Assembly (NCBI RefSeq): GCF_029210375.1
Contig: NZ_JARGER010000033.1
Location: 1-64,000, forward strand
Direction: 5' to 3'
DNA: 64,000 nt
Source: Nocardioides sp. YIM 152315
Lineage (GTDB): Bacteria > Actinomycetota > Actinomycetes > Propionibacteriales > Nocardioidaceae
A program made the position numbers and the translations under genes. The notes beneath the pieces were generated by a model. It saw only the letters and a list, made by a program, of their open reading frames with translations, had not been told where the DNA came from and did no database searches. Shown piece by piece: positions 26,498-35,299 of this stretch. Each line of letters begins with the position of its first letter. The stretch's first letter is position 1.

Positions 26498-27139
26498 GTG
26501 AAGCCAGCGAGTTGGAGCTACGCCGAGGAGTTCATCGCCGAGGACGAGGTGCTCGCCGCGGCCCGCGCCCGGGCGACCGAGGTCGGCGTCGCGCCGATCG
26601 GCTCCGGTGCCGGGGCCGCCCTGCGCTTCCTCGCCTCGGCGCTGGAGGCCCGGGCCGTGGTGGAGATCGGCACGGGCACCGGGGTCTCCGGGCTCTGGCT
26701 GCTGCGCGGCATGCGCGGCGACGGGGTGCTCACGACCGTCGACATCGAGACCGAGCACCAGCGCCTGGCGCGAGAGTCGTTCACCGAGGCCGGCATCGCC
26801 AGCCAGCGCGCGCGCACGATCTCCGGTGCGGCGCTCGACGTGCTGCCGCGGCTGACCGACGGGCACTACGACCTGGTCTTCTGCGACGGCGACAAGCGCG
26901 AGTACCCGGCGTACCTGGCCGAAGCGCTGCGGCTGCTGCGACCCGGCGGCGTGGTCGCCTTCGACAACGCGCTCTGGCACGACCGGGTCGCCGACCCGGC
27001 GCAGCGCGACGAGGAGACGGTGGCCATCCGCGAGCTCGGGCGCACCGTGGCCGAGCGCGACGATCTGGTGGCGCTGCTGCTGCCGGTGGGCGACGGCCTG
27101 CTCGTCGCGAAGAAGGTCTGGACGCCGGACGAGGACTGA
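26498..27139 (+). CDS. SAM-dependent O-methyltransferase
   Basis: A 213-residue class I methyltransferase of the CCoAMT-like family. [16 protein letters not shown] binds SAM, TVDIE is the acidic ribose contact, and [13 protein letters not shown] plus FDNALWH carry metal-binding acidic residues. GTG 26498 is the natural start: TACGTT at 26486-26491 is a -10 box 6 nt before it, so the message is probably leaderless. Divergent from sigE, as Rv1220c is in M. tuberculosis. Substrate unknown. Confidence 0.88.
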   Translation: MKPASWSYAEEFIAEDEVLAAARARATEVGVAPIGSGAGAALRFLASALEARAVVEIGTGTGVSGLWLLRGMRGDGVLTTVDIETEHQRLARESFTEAGIASQRARTISGAALDVLPRLTDGHYDLVFCDGDKREYPAYLAEALRLLRPGGVVAFDNALWHDRVADPAQRDEETVAIRELGRTVAERDDLVALLLPVGDGLLVAKKVWTPDED

Positions 27140-27155
27140 GCCTCGCCGGGCCCGC

Positions 27156-28718
27156 TCAGCCTCCCACGCCGGCCAGCGGCTCGGGCGAGCCCAGCCACTC
27201 CAGGAGCGCGCGGGCCCCGAAGCCGGTGGGTCCGGGCGTCCACTCGAAGGCGTCCTCGGGCGAGTCGCCCACGGAGGCGATGTCGAGGTGGGCCCACGGC
27301 ACGTCATCGACGAAGTGCTGGAGGAAGAGCGCCGCGACGATCGCACCGGGGCCACCCGGCGCGTTGTCGGCGTCGGCCACCGTCGAGCTGAGCTTGCCCT
27401 CGTAGGAGTCGGTCAGCGGGAAGCGCCACAACGGCTCACCGGCGACCTCGGCCGCACCACGGAGCAGCCCCGCGAGTGCGTCGTCGTTGGCGAAGAGGCC
27501 ACCGACCTGCTGGCCGAGCGCGACCTTCACCGCACCGGTGAGCGTCGCGACGTCCACGACCACGGCCGGGTCGAGATTGCTCACGGCGTAGGCGATCGCG
27601 TCGGCGAGCACGAGCCGGCCCTCGGCGTCGGTGTTGGTGACCTCGCTGGTGCGGCCGCCGTAGTGACGCAGCACGTCGCCGGGGCGCAGGGAGTTGGCGC
27701 CGACGCTGTTCTCGGCCGCGGGGACCAGACCGATCACCCGGACCGGGCAGCCGACGGCCCGCAGTGCCGCCATCGTGGCGATCACCACGGCGCCGCCCGT
27801 CATGTCCCGCTTCATGGTCGTCATCGACTGGCCCGGCTTGAGGGAGAGGCCGCCGGTGTCGAACGTGATGCCCTTGCCGACCAGCACCACGGTCGGCGTA
27901 CGCCGGTGGGGGCGGCGGGGCGCGTAGTCGAGGCGGATCAGCCGCGGCGGCGACGCAGACCCCTGGCCGACGCCGAGCACGCCTCCGAAGCCCTCGGCCG
28001 CGAGCCGCTGCTCGTCCCAGATGGTGCAGTCCAGCGAGTGGGCCTCCGCGACCTCCTGCGCCTGCGCGGCCAGCCAGGCGGGGTTCTTGAGGTTGGCCGG
28101 CACGGTGGCGAGCATCCGTGCGAGCCACGCCGCGCCGCCGATCGCGACCGCGCGGTCGAGCGTGGGCGCGACGTCGTCGGGGACGTCGGCGAGCACGATC
28201 CGCCCGGGGGGCACGTGCTCGGGTGGCTTCGAGCGCCAGTGGAAGAGGAACGAACCCAGCGTCGCGCCGACGACGAACGGCGTCACGGCGTCCGGGTCGA
28301 TCGACGGGATCGACGTGGCGACGGCCGACCGGTCGCGGGCGGCCCGCGCCAGCGCGGCGCCGGCGCGCCGGAAGTCCTGGTGGCGCTGCGCGCCGACGCC
28401 GACGAGCAGCACGGTGGTCAGGTCGGGGCTCACCGCGGTACCGAGCGGCACCGGGACGGTCGTCACCTCGCCCGCCTCGCCGGTCGCCCGGGACACCTCG
28501 AGCACACGCAGGAGGTCGAGTCCGAGCAGGTCCGAGAGGTCGGTCGCACCAGGTCCGAGAACCGGCCCGCTCCCGTCCTCGCCCGGGAGGACGGGCAGCG
28601 CGACCACATCGACGCCCACCACGCCGTGCGGCGCGGCCGCGCTCAGCGCGAATTCGGGCGGTGAGACCTGGCTCGGAAGCGTCGGGGTCCGTGTCGACGG
28701 CACGTCAGCCGACGACAT
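27156..28718 (-). CDS. pepA: Leucyl aminopeptidase family protein (M17)
   Basis: About 520 residues. The C-terminal catalytic domain has the M17 metal/active-site motifs VGKGITFDTGGLSLK and NTDAEGRLVLADA, with SMTTMKRDMTGGA between them. The N-terminal macro-like domain is less conserved, as usual. It removes N-terminal residues from peptides in the cytosol. ATG 28718 overlaps the upstream DUF3117 gene by 14 bp; GTG 28703 would avoid the overlap. The start choice is not settled. Confidence 0.88.
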   Translation of the reverse strand: MSSADVPSTRTPTLPSQVSPPEFALSAAAPHGVVGVDVVALPVLPGEDGSGPVLGPGATDLSDLLGLDLLRVLEVSRATGEAGEVTTVPVPLGTAVSPDLTTVLLVGVGAQRHQDFRRAGAALARAARDRSAVATSIPSIDPDAVTPFVVGATLGSFLFHWRSKPPEHVPPGRIVLADVPDDVAPTLDRAVAIGGAAWLARMLATVPANLKNPAWLAAQAQEVAEAHSLDCTIWDEQRLAAEGFGGVLGVGQGSASPPRLIRLDYAPRRPHRRTPTVVLVGKGITFDTGGLSLKPGQSMTTMKRDMTGGAVVIATMAALRAVGCPVRVIGLVPAAENSVGANSLRPGDVLRHYGGRTSEVTNTDAEGRLVLADAIAYAVSNLDPAVVVDVATLTGAVKVALGQQVGGLFANDDALAGLLRGAAEVAGEPLWRFPLTDSYEGKLSSTVADADNAPGGPGAIVAALFLQHFVDDVPWAHLDIASVGDSPEDAFEWTPGPTGFGARALLEWLGSPEPLAGVGG

Positions 28719-28872
28719 CCTTGAGCGCGTCCCCGAGAGCGCCTGCCTCCTCGGCGTTGAGCTCGACAACGAGACGGCCACCACCCTCGAGCGGCACGCG
28801 CATCACGATGCCGCGCCCCTCCTTGGTGACCTCCAGCGGACCGTCGCCCGTCCGCGGCTTCATCGCCGCCAT
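28705..28872 (-). CDS. DUF3117 protein
   Basis: A 55-residue protein strongly conserved in actinobacteria: MAAMKPRTGDGPLEVTKEGR then a strand-rich region RLVVELNAEEAGALGDAL. A strong AAGGAAGG ribosome site lies upstream of ATG 28872. Function unknown; small, basic N-terminus, cytoplasmic. It is co-transcribed with the aminopeptidase gene. The M. tuberculosis counterpart (Rv1211, from memory) lies near sigE as here. Confidence 0.9.
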   Translation of the reverse strand: MAAMKPRTGDGPLEVTKEGRGIVMRVPLEGGGRLVVELNAEEAGALGDALKDVVG

Positions 28873-29036
28873 CCGCGCACCTTCCTTCGCCTTGTCAGGG
28901 CGCGAGCCGAGCCTCCGAGCGAGCCCTCCGCGCCGTACGCGAGAGTCATTATCCCCTATCGGCCGGTGACATGGAGCACAGGGCACCAACCCGGATCGGC
29001 CCGGACCGTACCGCGCGAGGCTGGCACACTCGGTGC

Positions 29037-29813
29037 ATGCAGGCTCGGTCGGCGCTCTTCGACGTCTACGGCGACCACCTGCGCACCCGCGGCAGTCAGG
29101 CGCCGGTCGCCGCGGTCGTGCGGATGCTCGACCCCGTCGGCATCGCGGCGCCGGCGGTGCGCACCGCGATCTCCCGGATGGTTATGCAGGGCTGGCTGGA
29201 GCCGGTCCAGCTCAGCAGCGGCCGCGGCTACCGCACCACCGAGCGCGCCAACCGCCGCCTCGACGAGACCGGCGACCGGGTCTACCGCCGGCACGTCCCC
29301 CGATGGGACGGCCGGTGGCACCTCGTGTTCGTCGGACCACCGGCCACGCGGGCCACCCGGGCCCGGCTGCGCGCCGATCTCGGCTTCGTGGGGTACGCCG
29401 AGCTCGGCGACAACGTGTGGGTGAGCCCGTTCCCCCGCGGCGAGCTCGCCGCCGTGCTCGAGCGCGCCGGCGTCACGGCCCGCACCGCCCGGGCGGACCG
29501 GTTCGACCCGGAGCCGACCGGCGCGTGGGACCTCGACGCCCTCCGCGCGGCGTACGACGGCTGGCTGAAGTCGGCCGAGCGCCTGGTCACCGACCAGCTC
29601 GAGGCCCACGACGACGGGGACGAGGCGGCGTTCGCCGCCCGCTTCCACCTCGTGCACGAGTGGCGGAAGTTCCTCTTCGACGACCCCGGGCTCCCCGACG
29701 CGCTCCTGCCCGCCGACTGGCCGGGACGCGAGGCGGCGGAGCTGTTCGCCGCCCAGGCCGACCGGCTCAAGCCGGGCACCGACCGGTTCGTCGCCCGCTG
29801 CCTCGGGCCCTGA
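29037..29813 (+). CDS. paaX: PaaX-family transcriptional regulator
   Basis: A 258-residue PaaX-like repressor. The N-terminal winged HTH is ARSALFDVYGDHLRTRG and AVRTAISRMVMQGWLEPV. The middle domain contains WDGRWHLVFVG, and the C-terminal region LVHEWRKFLFDDPGLPDALLP is diagnostic of PaaX. In other bacteria PaaX senses phenylacetyl-CoA. The enoyl-CoA hydratase gene follows by 34 nt. CACACT at 29025-29030 lies 6 nt before the ATG, suggesting a leaderless start. Confidence 0.9.
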   Translation: MQARSALFDVYGDHLRTRGSQAPVAAVVRMLDPVGIAAPAVRTAISRMVMQGWLEPVQLSSGRGYRTTERANRRLDETGDRVYRRHVPRWDGRWHLVFVGPPATRATRARLRADLGFVGYAELGDNVWVSPFPRGELAAVLERAGVTARTARADRFDPEPTGAWDLDALRAAYDGWLKSAERLVTDQLEAHDDGDEAAFAARFHLVHEWRKFLFDDPGLPDALLPADWPGREAAELFAAQADRLKPGTDRFVARCLGP

Positions 29814-29847
29814 GCCGACCGTCGGGCCGTCTGCCAGACTGCGGCAC

Positions 29848-30642
29848 ATGAGCGACTCCCCCGTCCTGCTCGACGTCGCTGACGGCGTCGGCACCATCAC
29901 GCTGAACCGCCCGAAGGCCTACAACAGCCTCGACGTCGCCACCAAGGAGCTGCTGCTCCAGACCGTGCAGCGGGTCGCCGACGACGCGGACGTCCGCTGC
30001 GTCGTGCTGACCGGCACCGGGAAGGCCTTCTGCACCGGGCAGGACCTCAAGGAGCACATCGAGCTGCTCGACAACGGCGGGAGCGACGCGCTCTTCACCA
30101 CCGTCGACGAGCACTACAACCCGATCGTCACCGTGCTCGCGGGCATGGCCAAGCCCGTCGTCGCCGCGGTCAACGGGGTGGCCGCGGGCGCGGGCGCGAG
30201 CCTGGCCTTCGCGTGCGACCTGCGCATCGTCGCCGACACCGCCGGCTTCAACCTGGCCTTCGCCAACGTCGCCCTCTCGTGTGACACCGGCGCCAGCTAC
30301 CACCTGCAACGGCTGGTCGGTCGGGCCAAGGCGATCGAGCTGCTCTACTTCCCGACCACCGTCACCGCCGAAGACGCGCTCGGACTCGGCCTGGCCACGA
30401 AGGTGGTCCCCGCCGACGAGCTGGCGACCGAGGTGGGTGCGCTCTCCGCACGCCTCGCCGCCGGGCCGACCGTGGCGCTCGGCGCCATGCGGCGGTCGGT
30501 GGCGTACGCCGCCGGCCACACCTTCGAGGAGTCGCTGGAGTTCGAGAGCGCGATGATGACCACGACCGGCGCCACCGCCGACCACCGCGCCGCGGTCGCG
30601 GCGTTCGTCGCCAAGGAGAAGCCGGTCTTCGAGGGTCGCTAG
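29848..30642 (+). CDS. Enoyl-CoA hydratase/isomerase (PaaG-like)
   Basis: A 264-residue crotonase-fold enzyme. FCTGQDL (61-67) and AAGAGASLAFACDL (112-125) form the oxyanion hole; Asp146 in SCDTGAS is at the position used by PaaG isomerases, whereas the hydratase Glu pair is not evident. With the PaaX gene upstream this points to oxepin-CoA formation or a related isomerisation in phenylacetate catabolism, though the rest of the paa genes are not here. Its stop shares CTAG with the convergent RTX-like gene. Confidence 0.87.
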   Translation: MSDSPVLLDVADGVGTITLNRPKAYNSLDVATKELLLQTVQRVADDADVRCVVLTGTGKAFCTGQDLKEHIELLDNGGSDALFTTVDEHYNPIVTVLAGMAKPVVAAVNGVAAGAGASLAFACDLRIVADTAGFNLAFANVALSCDTGASYHLQRLVGRAKAIELLYFPTTVTAEDALGLGLATKVVPADELATEVGALSARLAAGPTVALGAMRRSVAYAAGHTFEESLEFESAMMTTTGATADHRAAVAAFVAKEKPVFEGR

Positions 30643-31838
30643 CGAAGCTTGGACGGACGCTCGCAGCCCTTCACGTGCTCGGCGTCGCAGGTGTCAGTGC
30701 CCGCCTGACCGAACACGTGGTCCGTGCCACCGCCACCGACGAGCCGGTCGTTGCGAGGTCCACCGCTGAGGAGGTCGTCGCCGCCCCGGCCGTCGGCGAC
30801 GACGCGACCGAAGTCGGTGGTGAGCTCGTCCGGGCCGTCCGAGCCGAGGAAGTCCAGGACCGCGCGCCGGATGCCGAAGCCCACCTGCGCGAAGCCGGTC
30901 ATCGTGCCGCCGGTGATCGTGCCGGCGCGGGCGTCGACGGCGACGCGGACGCCGGGCATCGGCGCGCCGCTGCTCACCCAGACGGCGTTCGTGTCCCAGG
31001 CCTCCGGTCCCGGCGGGCCGCCGTCGATCACGGCGCCGGCCAGGTTGCGCAGGTCGTCACCGACGTAGACGAAGACCAGGTCGCCACCCCCGTCGCCGCG
31101 GACCTCGTCGCCGCGGCCGCCGCGGACGGAGATCACGTCGTCGGCCCGTCCGCCGTGCAGCTCGTCGCGGCCTCCGGTGCTCGTCAGGTCGTCGGAGCCG
31201 CGACCGCCCCGCACGAGGTCGTCCCCGACGTCGGCGCGCAGGGTGTCTCGGCCGCCGCGCCCGATCAGCTCGTCGTCGCCACCCCGTCCGGTGAGGTGGT
31301 CGGGCCCGCCGGTGCCGACGATGCGGTCGTCGCCGTCGGACCCGCGGACGCCGAGGGTGCGGCGCCACACGATCCGGTCAGTGCCCTGGCCGGTCGCCCG
31401 GCGAGCACCGAGGTCCACGTCGACGCCACGCGTGCCCCCGAACACGAGGAGGTCGGGCTCGACCAGCTCGACGCCGCGGATCGTCGGACCGGGATGCAGC
31501 AGGTCGTCTCCGGGGCCGCCGTCGAGGCGGTCACCGGTCGCGATCGTCTGGAACTGGTCGTGCCAGCGCCGGTCGGCCCCGCCGTACAGCCGGTCCTCGC
31601 CCGGGCCACCGCACAGCAGGTCGCTGCCGCCGCCGCCCCGGATCTCGTCGTCGCCGCCCCGGCCGACGATCACGTCGCGGCCCGGCGTGCCGGTCAGCAC
31701 GTCGCCGCGGTCGGTGCCGACGATCGTGGCCCGGTGACCCTGGCACGACGGCGCTGCCGCATCGGCGGGACCGGGCACCGCGGCCAGGGCCGTCGAGACC
31801 GCGCCGACGAGGACGCCGAGGACGGGGAGGCGGCGCAC
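30639..31838 (-). CDS. Secreted RTX-type calcium-binding repeat protein
   Basis: A 399-residue exported protein: signal peptide ending about residue 27 (GPADAAA), then many imperfect GGxGxDxhx nonapeptides (for example GGRGGDDEIRGGGGSDLL and GGPGEDRLYGG) in two blocks, before about 90 and after about 345, with a less regular middle. Such repeats form calcium-loaded parallel beta-rolls. No catalytic domain is seen. GTG 31838 is 1 nt after the M14 peptidase stop, so the two secreted proteins are made together. Confidence 0.85.
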   Translation of the reverse strand: MRRLPVLGVLVGAVSTALAAVPGPADAAAPSCQGHRATIVGTDRGDVLTGTPGRDVIVGRGGDDEIRGGGGSDLLCGGPGEDRLYGGADRRWHDQFQTIATGDRLDGGPGDDLLHPGPTIRGVELVEPDLLVFGGTRGVDVDLGARRATGQGTDRIVWRRTLGVRGSDGDDRIVGTGGPDHLTGRGGDDELIGRGGRDTLRADVGDDLVRGGRGSDDLTSTGGRDELHGGRADDVISVRGGRGDEVRGDGGGDLVFVYVGDDLRNLAGAVIDGGPPGPEAWDTNAVWVSSGAPMPGVRVAVDARAGTITGGTMTGFAQVGFGIRRAVLDFLGSDGPDELTTDFGRVVADGRGGDDLLSGGPRNDRLVGGGGTDHVFGQAGTDTCDAEHVKGCERPSKLR

Positions 31839-31839
31839 G

Positions 31840-32649
31840 TCAGCGACTCCGGTGGGAGCCGCCGCCCCGCTTCACGCGGTGGGCGTCGAAGAGGTGGAGG
31901 ACCTGGCGCGGCGCGGCCTCGCGCATCCGCTTGCGTGGCGGGCGGTGTCCGTACTCGACCGTCAGGGCCGAGCCCTCGAACCGGTTGTTGAACCAACCCG
32001 TCATCGTGCCGTGGCAGACGCCCCCGCAGGTCAGCGCCTTGCGTGGCAGGCGCAGGTGGGAGGCCACGCGCCGCGAGAACCGCTCGTCCTTGGTGGCCGT
32101 GTCCACGCCGACGAGGGGCTGGTGGAAGCTGATGATCCGCGACGGCTCGACCCGCTTGATGAACCGCATGATCGCCCGGGTCTCGGGCTCCGACGCCGGC
32201 CGGGGCCCGGACTCGTAGGACCCGTCGAGGTCGGCCCAGGCGTGCGGGAAGTTGCGGTTGAGGTCGACCCCGCGAGCGTTCTTGCGGGTGCCGCGAGCCA
32301 GGCCGTCGGGGTTGTAGACCGGCACCACCCACAGGTCCACGCCCCGGATGGGGTGTCCGTCGCGCAGCCCCTCGAGGATCTGTCGGGTGCGACCCTCGTC
32401 GCCGTGCATCGTCGAGATCAGCAGCACGCGACGCTGGCCGGGCTCGCCGAGGTGCCAGGCCTTGATCGGCCGGCCGCGGACGGAGTGACCGATGACGCGC
32501 TTCTCGAGGACCGCGTCGCCACGGTCGCCGCGGTCGTCGCGGTCGTCGCGCGCCGGCGCGGCGTACGCCGGGTCCGTGGTCGCCACCGACGTCGGCACCG
32601 CCAGGGTGGCCGCGACCAGCGCGGCGGAGATCAGGGTCCCGAGACGCAT
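31840..32649 (-). CDS. Secreted M14-family zinc carboxypeptidase
   Basis: A 269-residue exported peptidase: signal peptide (about 1-31), an Asp/Arg-rich linker, then the M14 fold. Zinc ligands are His82 and Glu85 (MHGDEG) and His176 (ISFHQPL); NRN at 131-133 binds the substrate carboxylate, and Glu232 (TVEYGH) is the catalytic Glu. It resembles murein-peptide amidases such as MpaA more than digestive enzymes, but acts outside the membrane. ATG 32649 is chosen over GTG 32658. It is co-transcribed with the RTX-like gene. Confidence 0.87.
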   Translation of the reverse strand: MRLGTLISAALVAATLAVPTSVATTDPAYAAPARDDRDDRGDRGDAVLEKRVIGHSVRGRPIKAWHLGEPGQRRVLLISTMHGDEGRTRQILEGLRDGHPIRGVDLWVVPVYNPDGLARGTRKNARGVDLNRNFPHAWADLDGSYESGPRPASEPETRAIMRFIKRVEPSRIISFHQPLVGVDTATKDERFSRRVASHLRLPRKALTCGGVCHGTMTGWFNNRFEGSALTVEYGHRPPRKRMREAAPRQVLHLFDAHRVKRGGGSHRSR

Positions 32650-32694
32650 GCCCCGCACCCTGCCACAACCTGCGGGGCTCAGACTGGACCAGGC

Positions 32695-33114
32695 TCAGAC
32701 CGCCGACGTGAGGTAGGCCCAGGTGAAGACGCAGACTCCGACCAGCATGCCCACGTGGGCGAGGATCGACAGCCCCGGGCCCTCCGACCACGAGTCGGCG
32801 CTGCCGTCGGACGCGTGCTTGCCGTGCGAGGGCAGCCACCGCACGAGGATCAGCAGCCCCGCGATCACCGTGACCCACCAGCAGGCCAGCGACAGGATGC
32901 CGAACGTGGACGTCCCGACGGGGCTGTCCTCAGGGGCGACGAGGAAGACGACCCAGCTGATCAGCGCGAGCCCGCCAGCGATCGTGTGCACGTTGACCAG
33001 GCCGGTGCCCATGCTGAGGCGGCCCGCTCCGCCCCTCCCCAGCCGCAGGCGGGTCAGCGCCACCACGACGAACGCCAGGGCGGTGAGGACGTAGACGATC
33101 ACCTCGGTCGACAC
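32695..33114 (-). CDS. Four-helix membrane protein of unknown function
   Basis: A 139-residue protein with four transmembrane segments (about 4-22, 40-60, 70-92, 116-135) and a His/Asp/Ser-rich loop (SHGKHASDGSADSWSEG). GTG start. It lies 15 nt after the DivIVA-domain gene on the same strand, at the end of the dapE operon. No family could be assigned; the shape recalls DUF2269/cytochrome-b561-like four-helix proteins, but heme ligands are not convincing. Confidence 0.65.
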   Translation of the reverse strand: MSTEVIVYVLTALAFVVVALTRLRLGRGGAGRLSMGTGLVNVHTIAGGLALISWVVFLVAPEDSPVGTSTFGILSLACWWVTVIAGLLILVRWLPSHGKHASDGSADSWSEGPGLSILAHVGMLVGVCVFTWAYLTSAV

Positions 33115-33129
33115 GCACGGCAGTGTGCC

Positions 33130-33420
33130 CTACCCCGTCAGGTCGTCGCCACGCGCGGGGTCCGCTGGCTGGTCACGCTCGCCCTCCTCGCGTTCGCGCG
33201 CGAGACGGTCGAGCAGCGCGTCGACCTCCGACATCCGGTAGCCGCGGAAGGCGAGCGAGAACCGGACCCGGCGCAGGTCGTCGGCACCCAGCGGGCCGGT
33301 CGCCGGCACGCTCGCGTCCGGCCGGTCGTCGTACACCTCGACCATCGGCGTGCCCCGCCCGGCGGTCAGCAGCGCGATGCCACCCAGCGCCAGCACGACG
33401 AGGATGGCGAAGAACCACAT
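33130..33420 (-). CDS. DivIVA-domain membrane protein
   Basis: A 96-residue protein: one N-terminal transmembrane helix (2-20, WFFAILVVLALGGIALLTA), a linker, then the short DivIVA motif VRFSLAFRGYRMSEVDALLDRL (about 53-74) and a charged tail. Related small DivIVA-domain proteins occur beside the LOG-family gene in other actinobacteria. Possible role in polar growth or division, inferred from the motif. Its ATG overlaps the LOG stop (TGATG). Confidence 0.85.
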   Translation of the reverse strand: MWFFAILVVLALGGIALLTAGRGTPMVEVYDDRPDASVPATGPLGADDLRRVRFSLAFRGYRMSEVDALLDRLAREREEGERDQPADPARGDDLTG

Positions 33421-34154
33421 CACGCCGGGTTCGCCTCCTCGCGGGCCGCGACCATCCGCGCGACGGCGTCGTCCACGTCGTCGGTCAGCACCAGGCGGTC
33501 GAGGTCGACGGTGCCGATCGTGCCGTGCGCGAGCTGGGTGCCGCGCATCCAGTCGAGCAGCCCCTGCCAGTACGACGAGCCGACGAGCACGATCGGGAAG
33601 TCGGTGATCTTGCCGGTCTGGACGAGGGTGAGCGCCTCGAAGAGCTCGTCGAGGGTGCCGACCCCGCCCGGGAAGACGACGAACCCCTGGGAGTACTTCA
33701 CGAACATCGTCTTGCGCGCGAAGAAGTAGCGGAAGTTGACGCCGACGTCGACCCACTCGTTCAGGCCCGCCTCCCACGGCAGCTCGATGCCGAGGCCGAC
33801 GCTCACCCCGCCGGCCTGGCTGGCGCCCTTGTTGGCGGCCTCCATGGCGCCGGGCCCGCCACCGGTGATGACCGCGAAGCCCTCCTCCGCGAGGCGGCGC
33901 CCGAGGGTCTCCGCCGCCGCGCACCACGGGCTGTCGGCGGCCAGGCGGGCCGACCCGAAGACCGCCACGGCCGGGCCGAGCTCCGCGAGGGCGCCGAAGC
34001 CCTCGACGAGCTCGGCCTGCATCCGGAGCACGCGCCACGGATCGGTGTGCACCCAGTCCCCCGGTCCGCGCGAGTCGAGCAGCCGCTGGTCGGTGGTGCC
34101 GGTGTCGACCTGGCCGCGCCGCTGGATGATCGGACCCTTGAACTTGGCCCTCAT
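33420..34154 (-). CDS. TIGR00730/LOG-family Rossmann-fold protein
   Basis: A 244-residue protein with GGGPGAMEAANKGA (98-111) and PGGVGTLDE (162-170), the nucleotide-binding and catalytic motifs of the lysine-decarboxylase-like/LOG family. Members are cytokinin-type nucleoside-5'-monophosphate phosphoribohydrolases; Rv1205 is the M. tuberculosis relative. The actual bacterial substrate here is unproven. Its ATG overlaps the stop of a 24-codon ORF that links it to dapE. Confidence 0.88.
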   Translation of the reverse strand: MRAKFKGPIIQRRGQVDTGTTDQRLLDSRGPGDWVHTDPWRVLRMQAELVEGFGALAELGPAVAVFGSARLAADSPWCAAAETLGRRLAEEGFAVITGGGPGAMEAANKGASQAGGVSVGLGIELPWEAGLNEWVDVGVNFRYFFARKTMFVKYSQGFVVFPGGVGTLDELFEALTLVQTGKITDFPIVLVGSSYWQGLLDWMRGTQLAHGTIGTVDLDRLVLTDDVDDAVARMVAAREEANPA

Positions 34155-34225
34155 GCGGGGTCCCCGCGGAATCGTGGGATGGAGGAGCGGAGCGGGGGAA
34201 GCCCGCGATTTCGTGGGGTGTTCAT
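34151..34225 (-). CDS. 24-codon ORF bridging dapE and the LOG gene
   Basis: ATG 34225 overlaps the dapE stop (ATGA) and its TGA overlaps the LOG start (ATGA), so it fills the 67-nt gap exactly. It encodes MNTPRNRGLPPLRSSIPRFR plus GDPA, with two PR(N/F)RG repeats. The DNA contains a near-palindrome (CGAAATCGCGGG against CGGAATCGTGGG), so it may be a repeat element that happens to keep the frame open rather than a functional peptide gene. No ribosome site is evident; it would be read by reinitiation. Confidence 0.4.
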   Translation of the reverse strand: MNTPRNRGLPPLRSSIPRFRGDPA

Positions 34226-35283
34226 GCGGTGAGCCACCTGGTGAGGGTCTCCTCGCAGCGTCGGATGTGCTCCACGGGCACGTGCTCCTCCCGCTTGTGG
34301 GCCAGCAGGGGGTCGCCGGGCCCGAAGTTGACGGCGGGTACGCCGGCCGCGGCGAACCGCGCGACGTCGGTCCAGCCGAACTTGGGCGCGACGTCGCCAC
34401 CGACCAGCTCGACGAACGCCTTCGCGGCGGGTCGGTCGAGGCCCGGCAGCGCACCCGGCGCGGAGTCGGTGACGGTCACGTCGTACCCCTCGAAGAAGTC
34501 GCGGACGAACGCCTCCGCCTCGGCCTCGGAGCGGTCGGGGGCGAAGCGGAAGTTGACCTCGACGACGCACTCGTCGGGGAGGACGTTGCCGGCCACGCCG
34601 CCGCGGACGAAGACCGCGTTGAGGCCTTCGTGGAACTCCAGCCCGTCGATCACCGGTCGACGCGGCTCGTAGGCCTCGAGCCGTCGGAGCACCTCGCCCG
34701 CCTTGTGGATGGCGTTGGCGCCGCGCCAGGCGCGGGCGGTGTGGGCGCGCTCGCCGGTCGTGCGCACGTCGACGCGCAGGGTGCCCTGGCAGCCGGCCTC
34801 GACGATGGCGTTGGACGGCTCCATGAGGATCGCGAAGTCGGCGGCCAGCAGCTCGGGGTGGCTCTCGGCGAGCTTGCGCAGGCCGTTGTGCTCCGCGGCG
34901 ATCTCCTCGGCCTCGTAGAGGATGAAGGTGACGTCGCGGTTGGGTTCGGGGACGGTCGCGGCGAGGCGCAGCAGCACGGCGTCCCCGCCCTTCATGTCGC
35001 AGCTGCCGAGCCCGTGGAGGAGCTCGCCCTCCAGTCGCGCGGGCAGGTTCTCGTTGACCGGCACCGTGTCGAGGTGGCCGGCGATCACGACCCGCTCGCC
35101 GCGTCCGAGGTGCGTGCGGGCGACGACGTTGTGGCCGTGCCGGGTGACCTCGAGGTGCCCGAGCCCGCGCAGCGCGGCCTCGACGACGTCGGCGATCTCC
35201 TGCTCGTGGAGGCTGACCGACTCGATGTCGACCAGCCGGCGGGTCAGCGACACGGCGTCGGCGTGCAGGTCCAGGGTGGTCAC
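34222..35283 (-). CDS. dapE: Succinyl-diaminopimelate desuccinylase
   Basis: A 353-residue M20-family metallohydrolase. GHLDTVPVN and HGLGSCDMKGGD give the first His and bridging Asp, EAEEIA the catalytic and metal Glu pair, and AHTARAWRGANAIHK the dimerisation domain. It hydrolyses N-succinyl-LL-DAP in lysine and peptidoglycan synthesis. GTG 35283 is the best start. dapD and dapC, the two preceding steps, are encoded 8-10 kb away in this window. Confidence 0.93.
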   Translation of the reverse strand: MTTLDLHADAVSLTRRLVDIESVSLHEQEIADVVEAALRGLGHLEVTRHGHNVVARTHLGRGERVVIAGHLDTVPVNENLPARLEGELLHGLGSCDMKGGDAVLLRLAATVPEPNRDVTFILYEAEEIAAEHNGLRKLAESHPELLAADFAILMEPSNAIVEAGCQGTLRVDVRTTGERAHTARAWRGANAIHKAGEVLRRLEAYEPRRPVIDGLEFHEGLNAVFVRGGVAGNVLPDECVVEVNFRFAPDRSEAEAEAFVRDFFEGYDVTVTDSAPGALPGLDRPAAKAFVELVGGDVAPKFGWTDVARFAAAGVPAVNFGPGDPLLAHKREEHVPVEHIRRCEETLTRWLTA

Positions 35284-35299
35284 GCCCCCATCCAACCAG

